The translations under genes and the position numbers were made by a program. Below are positions 43,782 through 51,603 of a DNA stretch of 64,000 bases, piece after piece (position 1 is the stretch's first letter; the number at the start of each line of letters is the position of its first letter). Source of the DNA: Caballeronia sp. SEWSISQ10-4 2 (GTDB lineage: Bacteria > Pseudomonadota > Gammaproteobacteria > Burkholderiales > Burkholderiaceae); the NCBI RefSeq assembly GCF_030464885.1, contig NZ_JALPRJ010000038.1:23870-87869 (forward strand). Direction: 5' to 3'. The notes under the pieces are model-generated. The model had not been told where the DNA came from and did not search any database. It worked only from the letters and a program-made list of their open reading frames with translations.

Positions 43782-45035
43782 GTGAGTTTTCCCGCCGTGA
43801 AACCGATTCTAAAATCCAATAAATTACAGAATGTCTGTTATGACATTCGCGGGCCTGTGCTCGAGCACGCGAAGCGGCTGGAGGACGAGGGCCATCGGAT
43901 CATCAAGCTCAATATCGGCAATCTGGCCTCGTTCGGCTTCGATGCGCCGGACGAGATCATTCAGGACATGATCCGCAACCTGCCCACGTCGTCCGGTTAT
44001 TCGGACTCGAAAGGCGTGTTCGCCGCGCGCAAGGCGATCATGCATTACAGCCAGCAAAAGGGCGTGGCGGGCGTGGAGCTGGATGACATCTACATTGGCA
44101 ACGGTGCGTCCGAGCTGATCGTGATGGCCATGCAGGGGCTGCTCAATGACGGCGACGAAGTGCTGCTGCCCGCGCCGGATTATCCGCTGTGGACGGCGGC
44201 GGTGAGCTTGTCGTCCGGGACGCCGGTGCATTATCTCTGTGACGAATCAGCCGGCTGGATGCCCGATCTCGACGACCTGCGCTCGAAGATCACGCCCAAT
44301 ACGAAGGCGCTGGTCATCATCAACCCGAATAATCCGACCGGCGCGCTGTATTCGGACGAATTGCTGCTGGAGATGATCGAACTGGCGCGCAAGCACGGCC
44401 TGATCATTTTCGCCGACGAGGTCTACGACAAGATCGTCTACGACGGCCTCAAGCACACGGCGGTCGCGGCTTTGTCGGAGGATGTGCTGACGGTCACGTT
44501 CAACAGTTTGTCGAAGAGTTACCGGGCCTGCGGGTATCGCGCCGGCTGGATGTTCATCTCCGGCCTGACGGGTGAGAACCGCCGCATCGCGAACGACTAT
44601 ATGGAAGGGCTCGGCATCCTGGCCTCCATGCGCCTGTGCGCGAACGTGCCGGGGCAGTACGCCATCCAGACGGCGCTCGGCGGTTATCAGAGCATCAACG
44701 ACCTGATCGTGCCGGGCGGGCGGCTTTTCAAGCAGCGGGAACTGGCGTACGACATGCTCACCGCCATTCCGGGCGTGAGCTGCGTCAAGCCGCAGGCGGC
44801 GTTGTACATGTTCCCCAAGCTCGACCCGAAGATGTATCCGATCGTCGACGACCAGCAGTTCATCACGGATCTCTTGCTCGAAGAACGCACGCTGCTCGTT
44901 CAGGGCACGGGCTTCAACTGGCCGACGCCCGATCATTTCCGCGTGGTGTTCCTGCCGAACGTGGACGATCTCGCCGATTCGATCAACCGTATCGCGCGTT
45001 TTCTCGATGGCTATCGAAAACGTCACTCTGTCTAA
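43782..45035 (+). CDS. alaA: Alanine-type PLP aminotransferase (AlaA/YfbQ family)
   Basis: A 417-residue class I/II aminotransferase. It begins VKPILKSNKLQNVCYDIRGPVLEHA after a few residues, matching AlaA, and carries NPNNPTGALYS and the PLP-lysine in TFNSLSKSYRACGYRAGW. It transfers amino groups between glutamate, alanine and branched 2-oxo acids. GTG at 43782 is the listed start; another GTG at 43797 fits the E. coli N-terminus better. First gene of the alaA-hom-thrC cluster typical of beta-proteobacteria. Confidence 0.92.
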   Translation: MSFPAVKPILKSNKLQNVCYDIRGPVLEHAKRLEDEGHRIIKLNIGNLASFGFDAPDEIIQDMIRNLPTSSGYSDSKGVFAARKAIMHYSQQKGVAGVELDDIYIGNGASELIVMAMQGLLNDGDEVLLPAPDYPLWTAAVSLSSGTPVHYLCDESAGWMPDLDDLRSKITPNTKALVIINPNNPTGALYSDELLLEMIELARKHGLIIFADEVYDKIVYDGLKHTAVAALSEDVLTVTFNSLSKSYRACGYRAGWMFISGLTGENRRIANDYMEGLGILASMRLCANVPGQYAIQTALGGYQSINDLIVPGGRLFKQRELAYDMLTAIPGVSCVKPQAALYMFPKLDPKMYPIVDDQQFITDLLLEERTLLVQGTGFNWPTPDHFRVVFLPNVDDLADSINRIARFLDGYRKRHSV

Positions 45036-45061
45036 ACCCCTCTTATAAGAATCACGCTGCA

Positions 45062-46378
45062 ATGGAACCGATCAAAGTTGGCCTGCTGGGCTTCGGCACG
45101 GTCGGCAGCGGCACCTTCACGGTGCTGCGCCGCAATCAGGAAGAAATCAAACGGCGCGCCGGACGGGGCATCGAAATTACGCGCATCGCGGTGCGCACGC
45201 CGTCGAAGGTGCAGGGCGCCGCGGGCATTGACGTCACGACCGACTTCAACGCGGTTGTCGACGATCCTTCCATCGACATCGTGGCCGAGATGATCGGCGG
45301 CACGGGCTTCGCGCGCGAACTGGTGCTGCGCGCCATCGCCAACGGCAAGCATGTGGTGACAGCAAACAAGGCGCTGCTCGCCGTGCACGGCAGCGAGATT
45401 TTCGAGGCGGCGAGCAAGAAGGGCGTGATGGTGGCGTTCGAAGCAGCGGTCGCGGGCGGCATTCCGATCATCAAGGCGCTGCGCGAAGGGCTGACGGCCA
45501 ACCGGATCCAGTACATCGCGGGGATCATCAACGGCACGACGAACTACATCCTCTCGGAGATGCGCGACCGCGGGCTTGACTTCGCGACCGCGCTGAAGGC
45601 CGCGCAGGAACTGGGTTATGCCGAAGCCGATCCGACCTTCGACATCGAGGGCGTCGACGCTGCGCACAAGGTCACGATCATGAGCGCTATCGCGTTCGGC
45701 GTGCCCGTGCAATTCGACCGGGCTTACGTGGAAGGGATAAGCAAGCTCGACGCAATCGATATCCGCTACGCGGAAGATCTCGGCTACCGGATCAAGCTGC
45801 TGGGCATCGCGCGGCGCACGGAGAAGGGCATCGAATTGCGCACGCATCCCACGCTGATCCCGGAAAAGCGCTTGCTGGCAAACGTGGAAGGCGCGATGAA
45901 CGCGGTTGTCGTGCATGGTGACGCTGTGGGCACCACGCTTTATTACGGCAAGGGCGCGGGCGCTGAGCCGACCGCGTCGGCCGTGGTTGCCGATCTCGTG
46001 GACGTGACGCGCCTGCATACGGCCGACCCCGAGCATCGCGTGCCGCATCTGGCGTTCCAGCCGGATAGCCTGGCCAACACGCCGATCCTGCCGATCGAGG
46101 AAGTGACGAGCGGTTATTACCTGCGCCTGCGCGTGGCGGACGTGACAGGCGTGCTTGCCAATATCACGCGGATCCTCGCCGACGAGGCGATTTCCATCGA
46201 CGCGTTGTTGCAGAAGGAATCCGAGCACGTCGACGGTGAGGACAAGGGCGAAACCGACATCATCCTGATCACGCACGAGACGGTGGAAAAGCAGGTCAAC
46301 GCGGCGATCGCGCAGATCGAGGCGCTCTCCACCGTTGTCTCGAAGGTAACGAAGCTGCGCATGGAAGCGTTGAACTAG
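45062..46378 (+). CDS. hom: Homoserine dehydrogenase
   Basis: A 438-residue enzyme: N-terminal Rossmann motif VGLLGFGTVGSGTFTVL, catalytic-region EAAVAGGIPIIKALREGL and GIINGTTNYILSEM. A C-terminal ACT domain (from about residue 350, RLRVADVTGVLANITRILAD) normally confers threonine feedback inhibition. It reduces aspartate semialdehyde to homoserine for threonine and methionine. The ATG at 45062 is in a new position 26 bases after alaA; the frame runs through further upstream but overlaps alaA. Confidence 0.95.
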   Translation: MEPIKVGLLGFGTVGSGTFTVLRRNQEEIKRRAGRGIEITRIAVRTPSKVQGAAGIDVTTDFNAVVDDPSIDIVAEMIGGTGFARELVLRAIANGKHVVTANKALLAVHGSEIFEAASKKGVMVAFEAAVAGGIPIIKALREGLTANRIQYIAGIINGTTNYILSEMRDRGLDFATALKAAQELGYAEADPTFDIEGVDAAHKVTIMSAIAFGVPVQFDRAYVEGISKLDAIDIRYAEDLGYRIKLLGIARRTEKGIELRTHPTLIPEKRLLANVEGAMNAVVVHGDAVGTTLYYGKGAGAEPTASAVVADLVDVTRLHTADPEHRVPHLAFQPDSLANTPILPIEEVTSGYYLRLRVADVTGVLANITRILADEAISIDALLQKESEHVDGEDKGETDIILITHETVEKQVNAAIAQIEALSTVVSKVTKLRMEALN

Positions 46379-46387
46379 GGCTTTGAA

Positions 46388-47833
46388 ATGAACTACATCT
46401 CTACGCGCGGCGCCGGTATCGGCGAGCGCCATACTTTCTCCGACATCCTGCTCGGCGGTCTCGCCAAGGACGGCGGCCTGTATTTGCCCACGGAATATCC
46501 GCGTGTCACGGCGGACGAGCTGACCGCCTGGCGCACGCTTTCGTACGCGGATCTCGCCTACGAGATCCTGCGCAAATTCAGCGACGACATTCCCGCCGAA
46601 GACCTGCGCTCGCTCACGCGCAGCACTTATACGGCCAGTGTCTACAGCAATGTTCGCGATCATGAGAGCGCGGCGCAGATCACGCCGCTGAAAACGCTGG
46701 GCGAAGAGGGCGGCACGACCGTGTCGCTGCTGGAATTGTCGAACGGACCGACGCTCGCGTTCAAGGACATGGCGATGCAGTTGCTCGGCAATCTGTTCGA
46801 GTACACGCTGGCCAAGCAGGGGCAAACGCTGAACATTCTCGGTGCGACCTCGGGCGACACCGGCAGCGCGGCTGAATACGCCATGCGCGGCAAGCAGGGC
46901 GTGCGCGTTTTCATGCTGTCGCCGCATCAGAAAATGAGCGCGTTCCAGACGGCGCAAATGTTCTCGCTGCAGGACCCGAACATCTTCAACCTGGCGGTGG
47001 TCGGCAACTTCGACAATTGCCAGGACATCGTCAAAGCGGTGTCCAACGATCACGCGTTCAAAGCGGCCAACAAGATCGGCACGGTCAATTCGATCAACTG
47101 GGCACGCGTGGTGGCGCAGGTCGTTTATTACTTCAAGGGCTATTTCGCCGCGACGAAATCGAATGCCGAACGGGTGTCGTTCACGGTGCCGTCTGGCAAT
47201 TTCGGCAATGTCTGCGCTGGCCACATCGCTCGGTTGATGGGCTTGCCGATCGAGCAACTGGTCGTCGCCACGAACGAAAACGACGTGCTTGACGAATTTT
47301 TCCGCACCGGGATTTATCGTGTGCGCACCGCCGCCGAGACGTATCACACGACCAGTCCGAGCATGGATATCTCGAAAGCATCGAATTTCGAGCGTTTCGT
47401 GTTCGATCTGCTCGGTCGCGATCCGGCGCGCGTGCTGCAACTGTTCCGCGATGTCGAGGAAAAGGGTGGATTCGACCTGGCGGCGAGCGGCGACTTTGCG
47501 CGGGTAAAGGAATTTGGTTTTGTGTCGGGACGCAGCAGCCACGCGGACCGGGTGGATACCATCCGCGACGCATTCAAGCGCTACGGCACGATGATCGACA
47601 CGCACACTGCCGATGGCCTGAAGGTGGCGCGCGAGCACCTGAAGCCGGGTGTTCCAATGATCGTCCTGGAAACCGCCCAGCCGATCAAATTCGGCGAAAC
47701 CATCCGCGAAGCGCTTGAACGCGAGCCGGAGCGGCCGGCGGCGTTTATCGGTATCGAAGAATTGCCACAGAAATTCGATATCGTCGCGGCGGATGCGAGT
47801 GTGGTGAAGGCGTATATCGCGGAGCGCATCTAG
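46388..47833 (+). CDS. thrC: Threonine synthase
   Basis: A 481-residue PLP enzyme of the long ThrC class: start MNYISTRGAGIGERHTFSDIL, PLP-lysine in GPTLAFKDMAMQLLG, phosphate-binding GATSGDTGSAAEYA. It converts O-phosphohomoserine to threonine. Nine bases after hom, so co-transcribed. Confidence 0.95.
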   Translation: MNYISTRGAGIGERHTFSDILLGGLAKDGGLYLPTEYPRVTADELTAWRTLSYADLAYEILRKFSDDIPAEDLRSLTRSTYTASVYSNVRDHESAAQITPLKTLGEEGGTTVSLLELSNGPTLAFKDMAMQLLGNLFEYTLAKQGQTLNILGATSGDTGSAAEYAMRGKQGVRVFMLSPHQKMSAFQTAQMFSLQDPNIFNLAVVGNFDNCQDIVKAVSNDHAFKAANKIGTVNSINWARVVAQVVYYFKGYFAATKSNAERVSFTVPSGNFGNVCAGHIARLMGLPIEQLVVATNENDVLDEFFRTGIYRVRTAAETYHTTSPSMDISKASNFERFVFDLLGRDPARVLQLFRDVEEKGGFDLAASGDFARVKEFGFVSGRSSHADRVDTIRDAFKRYGTMIDTHTADGLKVAREHLKPGVPMIVLETAQPIKFGETIREALEREPERPAAFIGIEELPQKFDIVAADASVVKAYIAERI

Positions 47834-47903
47834 GCTCGGGACGGGCGGCGCCGGGCGGTTCGGAGCGTCGCGCGAAGCGTCGAACTGTCGAACTGTCGCC
47901 CGC

Positions 47904-47928
47904 GCATTGCAGCTTTGCGCTGCAATGC
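47904..47928. terminator. Perfect hairpin between thrC and ybiT
   Basis: GCATTGCAGC (47904-47913) / GCTGCAATGC (47919-47928) with a TTTGC loop. There is no T-run, so it may be a weak terminator, a transcript end stabiliser or an attenuator-like element. Confidence 0.45.
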
Positions 47929-47995
47929 CGCAATTCGTCCCAAAAACTGCTAAAATTATCGGTTTTTCGCCGTACACCATTCAAAAGGACGCGCT

Positions 47996-49588
47996 GTGCT
48001 GTCTACTGCCAACATCACCATGCAATTCGGGCCGAAGCCCCTCTTCGAGAACATTTCGGTCAAGTTCGGGGAAGGAAATCGCTACGGCCTGATCGGGGCG
48101 AACGGCTGCGGCAAATCCACGTTCATGAAGATCCTCGGTGGCGATCTGGAATCGAGCGCCGGCAACGTGATGCTCGAGCCGAACGTGCGCCTGGGCAAGT
48201 TGCGTCAGGATCAGTTCGCGTATGAAGACATGCGCGTGATCGACGTCGTGATGATGGGCCACACGGAGATGTGGAACGCGATGTCCGAGCGCGACGCCAT
48301 TTACGCGAATCCCGACGCCACCGACGACGACTACATGCACGCCGCGGAGCTCGAAGCGAAGTTCGCCGAATACGGCGGCTACACGGCGGAAGCACGCGCC
48401 GGGGAATTGCTGCTGGGCATCGGCATTGCAATTGAGGACCATACCGGCCCGATGAGCAACGTCGCGCCGGGCTGGAAGTTGCGCGTGTTGCTCGCGCAGG
48501 CGCTGTTTTCGAAGCCGGACGTGCTGTTGCTCGACGAACCGACCAACAACCTGGACATCACGTCCATCCGCTGGCTCGAGGACGTACTGAACCAGTACAA
48601 CTCGACCATGGTGATCATTTCCCACGATCGACACTTCCTGAACCAGGTCTGCACGCACATGGCGGACATGGATTACGGCACGTTGAAGGTGTATCCGGGC
48701 AACTACGACGACTACATGCTGGCTTCCGCCCAGGCGCGCGAGCGTCAGGCGAACGCGAACCAGAAGGCGAAAGACCGCGTGGCCGATCTGCAGGACTTCG
48801 TGCGCCGGTTTTCGGCTAACAAGTCGAAGGCACGTCAGGCGACGAGCCGGGCGAAACAGATCGAAAAGATCAAGATCGAGGAGTTCAAGCCTTCGTCGCG
48901 GCAGAATCCGTTTATTCGCTTCGAGTTCGAGAAAAAGTTGCACAACATCGCGGTGGTGGCGACCAGCATCACGAAGAAATACGACCGCACTATCTTCGAT
49001 CACTTCAGCCTGAGCGTTCAGCCGGGCGAGCGAATTGCGATCATCGGCGAGAACGGTGCGGGCAAGACCACGTTGTTGCGTGCGTTGAAGGGCGCGATCG
49101 AACTGGACGGCGGCACGGTCAAGTGGGCGGAAAACGCGCTGGTCGGCTACATGCCGCAGGACACGTACGAAGAGTTTCCGAAGGACGAGACGCTGACCGA
49201 CTGGGTCGATCAGTATCGTCAGGATGGCGACGACGACCAGATGGTCCGTGGCACGCTCGGCCGTTTGCTGTTCAACGCCGACGACATCAAGAAATCGGTC
49301 AAGGTGCTGTCGGGTGGTGAAAAAGGCCGGATGATCTGGGGCAAGCTGATGCTCGGGCGCCCGAACGTACTGCTGATGGACGAGCCGACCAATCACATGG
49401 ACATGGAATCGATTGAGTCCTTGCAGATTGCGTTGGAGAAGTACGAAGGGACGCTGATTTTCGTGTCGCACGACCGTGAATTCGTGAACGGGCTGGCGAA
49501 CCGGATTATCGAAGTGAAGAGCGACGGCACGCTGCGCGACTTTGGCGGTACGTACGAGGAATTGCTGGCGAGCCAGGGCGTTCAGTAA
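47996..49588 (+). CDS. ybiT: ABC-F family ATPase YbiT
   Basis: A 530-residue soluble twin-ATPase, the same length as E. coli YbiT and nearly identical at the start (ITMQFGPKPLFENISVKFG). First Walker A is GANGCGKS (about residue 35). Its signature is degenerate, VAPGWKLRVLLAQ in place of LSGGQ, as is usual for YbiT. Second Walker A is GENGAGKT (about 350) and second signature LSGGEKGR. A linker helix rich in Lys/Arg separates the halves. ABC-F proteins act on ribosomes and relieve stalling or antibiotics. GTG start. Confidence 0.94.
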   Translation: MLSTANITMQFGPKPLFENISVKFGEGNRYGLIGANGCGKSTFMKILGGDLESSAGNVMLEPNVRLGKLRQDQFAYEDMRVIDVVMMGHTEMWNAMSERDAIYANPDATDDDYMHAAELEAKFAEYGGYTAEARAGELLLGIGIAIEDHTGPMSNVAPGWKLRVLLAQALFSKPDVLLLDEPTNNLDITSIRWLEDVLNQYNSTMVIISHDRHFLNQVCTHMADMDYGTLKVYPGNYDDYMLASAQARERQANANQKAKDRVADLQDFVRRFSANKSKARQATSRAKQIEKIKIEEFKPSSRQNPFIRFEFEKKLHNIAVVATSITKKYDRTIFDHFSLSVQPGERIAIIGENGAGKTTLLRALKGAIELDGGTVKWAENALVGYMPQDTYEEFPKDETLTDWVDQYRQDGDDDQMVRGTLGRLLFNADDIKKSVKVLSGGEKGRMIWGKLMLGRPNVLLMDEPTNHMDMESIESLQIALEKYEGTLIFVSHDREFVNGLANRIIEVKSDGTLRDFGGTYEELLASQGVQ

Positions 49589-49656
49589 CATCACAGGAAA
49601 CGCTGCGAGTAACACAGCAGTCAGCCAATAGAAACAAGCAAAAATAAGCAGTAAAA

Positions 49657-49690
49657 CAAACGGCCCGCTTCGCAAGAAGCGGGCCGTTTG
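49657..49690 (+). terminator. Intrinsic terminator after ybiT
   Basis: CAAACGGCCCGCTTC (49657-49671) / GAAGCGGGCCGTTTG (49676-49690), GCAA loop, followed by TGTTTC. A 15-bp perfect stem. Confidence 0.85.
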
Positions 49691-49811
49691 TGTTTCGAGG
49701 CGGGCTCGGAAAACTGAAACACAGCATAGTCGAACTTGCTTGATAAAACGCAATGCGTACTTGTCCAACCTCCTGCAAGCTCAAAAATTTGACTCTGGAG
49801 ATGACCCTTCG

Positions 49812-49832
49812 ATGATGCCTCTTTCCCCCCTT
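49812..49832 (+). pseudogene. Displaced 5' end of the nitronate monooxygenase gene
   Basis: Seven codons starting ATG ATG (M-M-P-L-S-P-L), with GGAG at 49797-49800 as ribosome binding site, end exactly where the IS110 element begins. Joined to the sequence after the element they continue in frame into D-L-I-I-R-G-R-T-L-L-P-I-V-Q-G-G, the usual N-terminus of this enzyme. Confidence 0.7.
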
Positions 49833-49935
49833 CTATGAGCAGGAAGTTGTCAAGGCCTTTCACGAGCTGACTCACAAATCATCGGTCAAGTGACCATTCT
49901 CCCTTTCGTGCGGCCAGTGCGCGAGCGCCGTAGCG

Positions 49936-50040
49936 GCGTCAAGGGCAGGCAGTGCCTGAGCGCAGCGACCCTTGACGCTGCGAAGGCGCAATAGGCTGGC
50001 CCAGGGGCTGGCGAGCGCGGGGTTATTGCGTTCGCCAGCC
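49936..50040. repeat. Two long hairpins in the IS110 3' non-coding end
   Basis: GCGTCAAGGG (49936-49945) pairs with CCCTTGACGC (49969-49978) and encloses CAGGCA/TGCCTG. GGCTGGCGA (50006-50014) pairs with TCGCCAGCC (50032-50040). Both are perfect stems, well above what short random sequence shows, and may belong to the bridge RNA precursor or to transposase binding sites. Confidence 0.6.
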
Positions 50041-50109
50041 CTACAAGCCATTCCAGCACCTCGCGTGTTGCGGCGCAGCTCGACCCGTGAGCCCATGGCT
50101 AAGGTCCCA

Positions 50110-50280
50110 TTGTGAAGCCGGTCATCGCGCGCGTCAGACTTGACGTCTGACCACCTTCTATCCGCCGGCGCGTTGGCCGGCCTCATCCTGCATGCGCGTT
50201 ACGCTGGAATTTCTCCAGGAGCATGCCCCATCTGAAGCATCGGTTGCGTCGGCAACCCGGGGGGAACACGGGCATGTTCA
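50110..50280 (-). ncRNA. Candidate bridge RNA of the IS110 element
   Basis: Downstream of the transposase on its strand, two successive units of stem / internal loop / terminal hairpin can be drawn. Unit 1: CAUGCCC (50276-50270) with GGGCAUG (50228-50222), enclosing loop strands of 12 and 13 nt and the hairpin GGUUGC-CGAC-GCAACC. Unit 2: GCCGG (50169-50165) with CCGGC (50121-50117), enclosing two loop strands and the hairpin GUCAGAC-GUCAA-GUCUGAC (50151-50133). This matches the order expected of target- and donor-binding loops of IS110-type bridge RNAs. The 5' and 3' ends are not defined. Confidence 0.45.
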
Positions 50281-50349
50281 CTTCAAGTCGGGCCAATAGC
50301 CAATAGGTCGGGTTTCAGGGCTTGCGTGGTTGCGATGCCTCTGGCTGGC

Positions 50350-51504
50350 TCAGGCTGACTTCAGCTGTGCGCCTTCGGGGATCACACCATCCTTCAGGTA
50401 GCGCCACAGCGCAATCGCGAGGCGCCGCGCCACCGCGACGATCGCGATGCGCCGCGCACGGCGATTGGGCCCGGTACCCTGCGTGCGCTGGTTGAACCAC
50501 TGCGTCAGCACACTGCCGGGCTGGTAGCGCAGCCAGGTCCACGCCATCTCGATGAGCAGCGCGCGCACCCGTCGGTTGCCCTGCTTGCTGATACCCTGAT
50601 CGGTGTGGCTCTCGCCACTGTCATAAGGCTGCGGTACCAGCCCGACGCACGCGCCGACTTCGCGCCGGTTGCTGAACTCCCGCCAGAACAGTTCGAGCGC
50701 GAGGCGCGACGCACCCACTTCGCCAATTCCCTTCAGGCGCGCCAGGTCATCGCTGCGCTGGCGCGCGGGTGCCGGCACGCTCGCCTGCCGCGTCTTCTCG
50801 AGTGCGGCGAGCTGCTGTTCCGCTAGCGCCAGCCGTTCGCACTCGCGCAGCAGCCGCTCGCGCAGTTCGGGCGGCAGCGGCGCACCGTCGTGGCACTTCA
50901 CCTCGTCACGGGCGAGCCGGCCGGCAAAGGCCCTGTGATCGACCTCATCCCAGCAGCCGAGCGTGACCAGCAGTTTGCGCATCCGGTCGCGATGCTGCAG
51001 CACTTCCTTCTGCAGTTCCCCGCGATCGCGCATCAGCTGGCGGGACGCTTCGTCCTGCGGCGAGGGCACGTGCACCACGTGCATGCGGTCGCGCTCGCCG
51101 CGCAGCCACGCGCGCAGGTTGGTGACCAGTTTGATGACATCGAGCCGGTCGGTCTTCGCGCGCCGCTTGTGGCGCTCGACCGGAATGCTGGCCGGATCGA
51201 CGACGTAGCACTCGATGTGTTGCACCTGCAGCGCGCGACAGATCCAGAACGCGTCCTGGCCGGCTTCGTAGCTGACGACGGTGCGTACGCCCGCCGGGAG
51301 CGACCACTTCTCCTTGTGCGCCTCGATCAGGTCCAGTACCGCCTGCAGGCGCGCGGCGGCCTGGGGCTGCGCGACCGTGTGCACGGCCGGCTTTTCTCGC
51401 CGGCCGTCGTGCAGCGCGACCTTCCACTTCGCCGCAGCCAGCTCAAGCGACACCGCCAGCACCAGTTCCTCACCACCCGTCGTGAATGTGTGATCCGTGC
51501 GCAT
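50350..51504 (-). CDS. IS110-family transposase (DEDD / serine recombinase)
   Basis: A 384-residue transposase. The N-terminal RuvC-like domain has VSLELAAAKWKVAL where the family reads GIDVSK, so the first acidic residue is Glu21 in place of Asp. It continues with Glu80 (SYEAGQD) and the pair KTDRLD (Asp119, Asp122). A middle coiled region (155-245) leads to the C-terminal Tnp domain with LKGIGEVGASRLAL, ACVGLVPQPYDSGES and the serine motif GISKQGNRRVRALL (Ser306). AAAGGAGAGAGC precedes the ATG. No frameshift or stop is seen, so it looks active. Confidence 0.92.
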   Translation of the reverse strand: MRTDHTFTTGGEELVLAVSLELAAAKWKVALHDGRREKPAVHTVAQPQAAARLQAVLDLIEAHKEKWSLPAGVRTVVSYEAGQDAFWICRALQVQHIECYVVDPASIPVERHKRRAKTDRLDVIKLVTNLRAWLRGERDRMHVVHVPSPQDEASRQLMRDRGELQKEVLQHRDRMRKLLVTLGCWDEVDHRAFAGRLARDEVKCHDGAPLPPELRERLLRECERLALAEQQLAALEKTRQASVPAPARQRSDDLARLKGIGEVGASRLALELFWREFSNRREVGACVGLVPQPYDSGESHTDQGISKQGNRRVRALLIEMAWTWLRYQPGSVLTQWFNQRTQGTGPNRRARRIAIVAVARRLAIALWRYLKDGVIPEGAQLKSA

Positions 51505-51603
51505 GATGCTCTCTCCTTTGAACAGGGACTCGACACGCTGATTTTACGTATCAGTTCGTCGACGCCCCCCTGCTCATAGGATCTGATCATTCGCGGCCGC
51601 ACC

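Larger units (their letters stand above)
49833..51579 (-). mobile_element. IS110-family insertion sequence (IS1111-like ends)
   Basis: Bounded by the 11-bp inverted repeat CTATGAGCAGG (49833-49843) / CCTGCTCATAG (51569-51579). Length about 1.75 kb; limits uncertain by up to about 5 bases because the true crossover may be a shared CT (49833-49834 and 51583-51584). No target duplication longer than that is seen. One transposase gene, with about 75 bases of non-coding DNA before it and about 515 after it. Subterminal repeats and a long 3' non-coding end are features of the IS1111 subgroup. Confidence 0.8.

Noticed and set aside
45036..46387. Threonine attenuator or riboswitch for hom-thrC
   Set aside because: Only 26 bases separate alaA and hom and 9 separate hom and thrC; no leader peptide or switch fold fits.
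45032..47980. 982-codon open frame on the minus strand opposite hom and thrC
   Set aside because: It is antisense to two clearly conserved genes; its composition (Arg/His/Val/Asp-rich) is the typical mirror of G/C-rich codons.
47981..49768. 595-codon minus-strand frame opposite ybiT
   Set aside because: Shadow of ybiT; no domain or membrane pattern of its own.
49872..50186. 104-codon minus frame inside the IS110 element
   Set aside because: It lies in the structured non-coding end; hairpins explain the sequence better than a protein.
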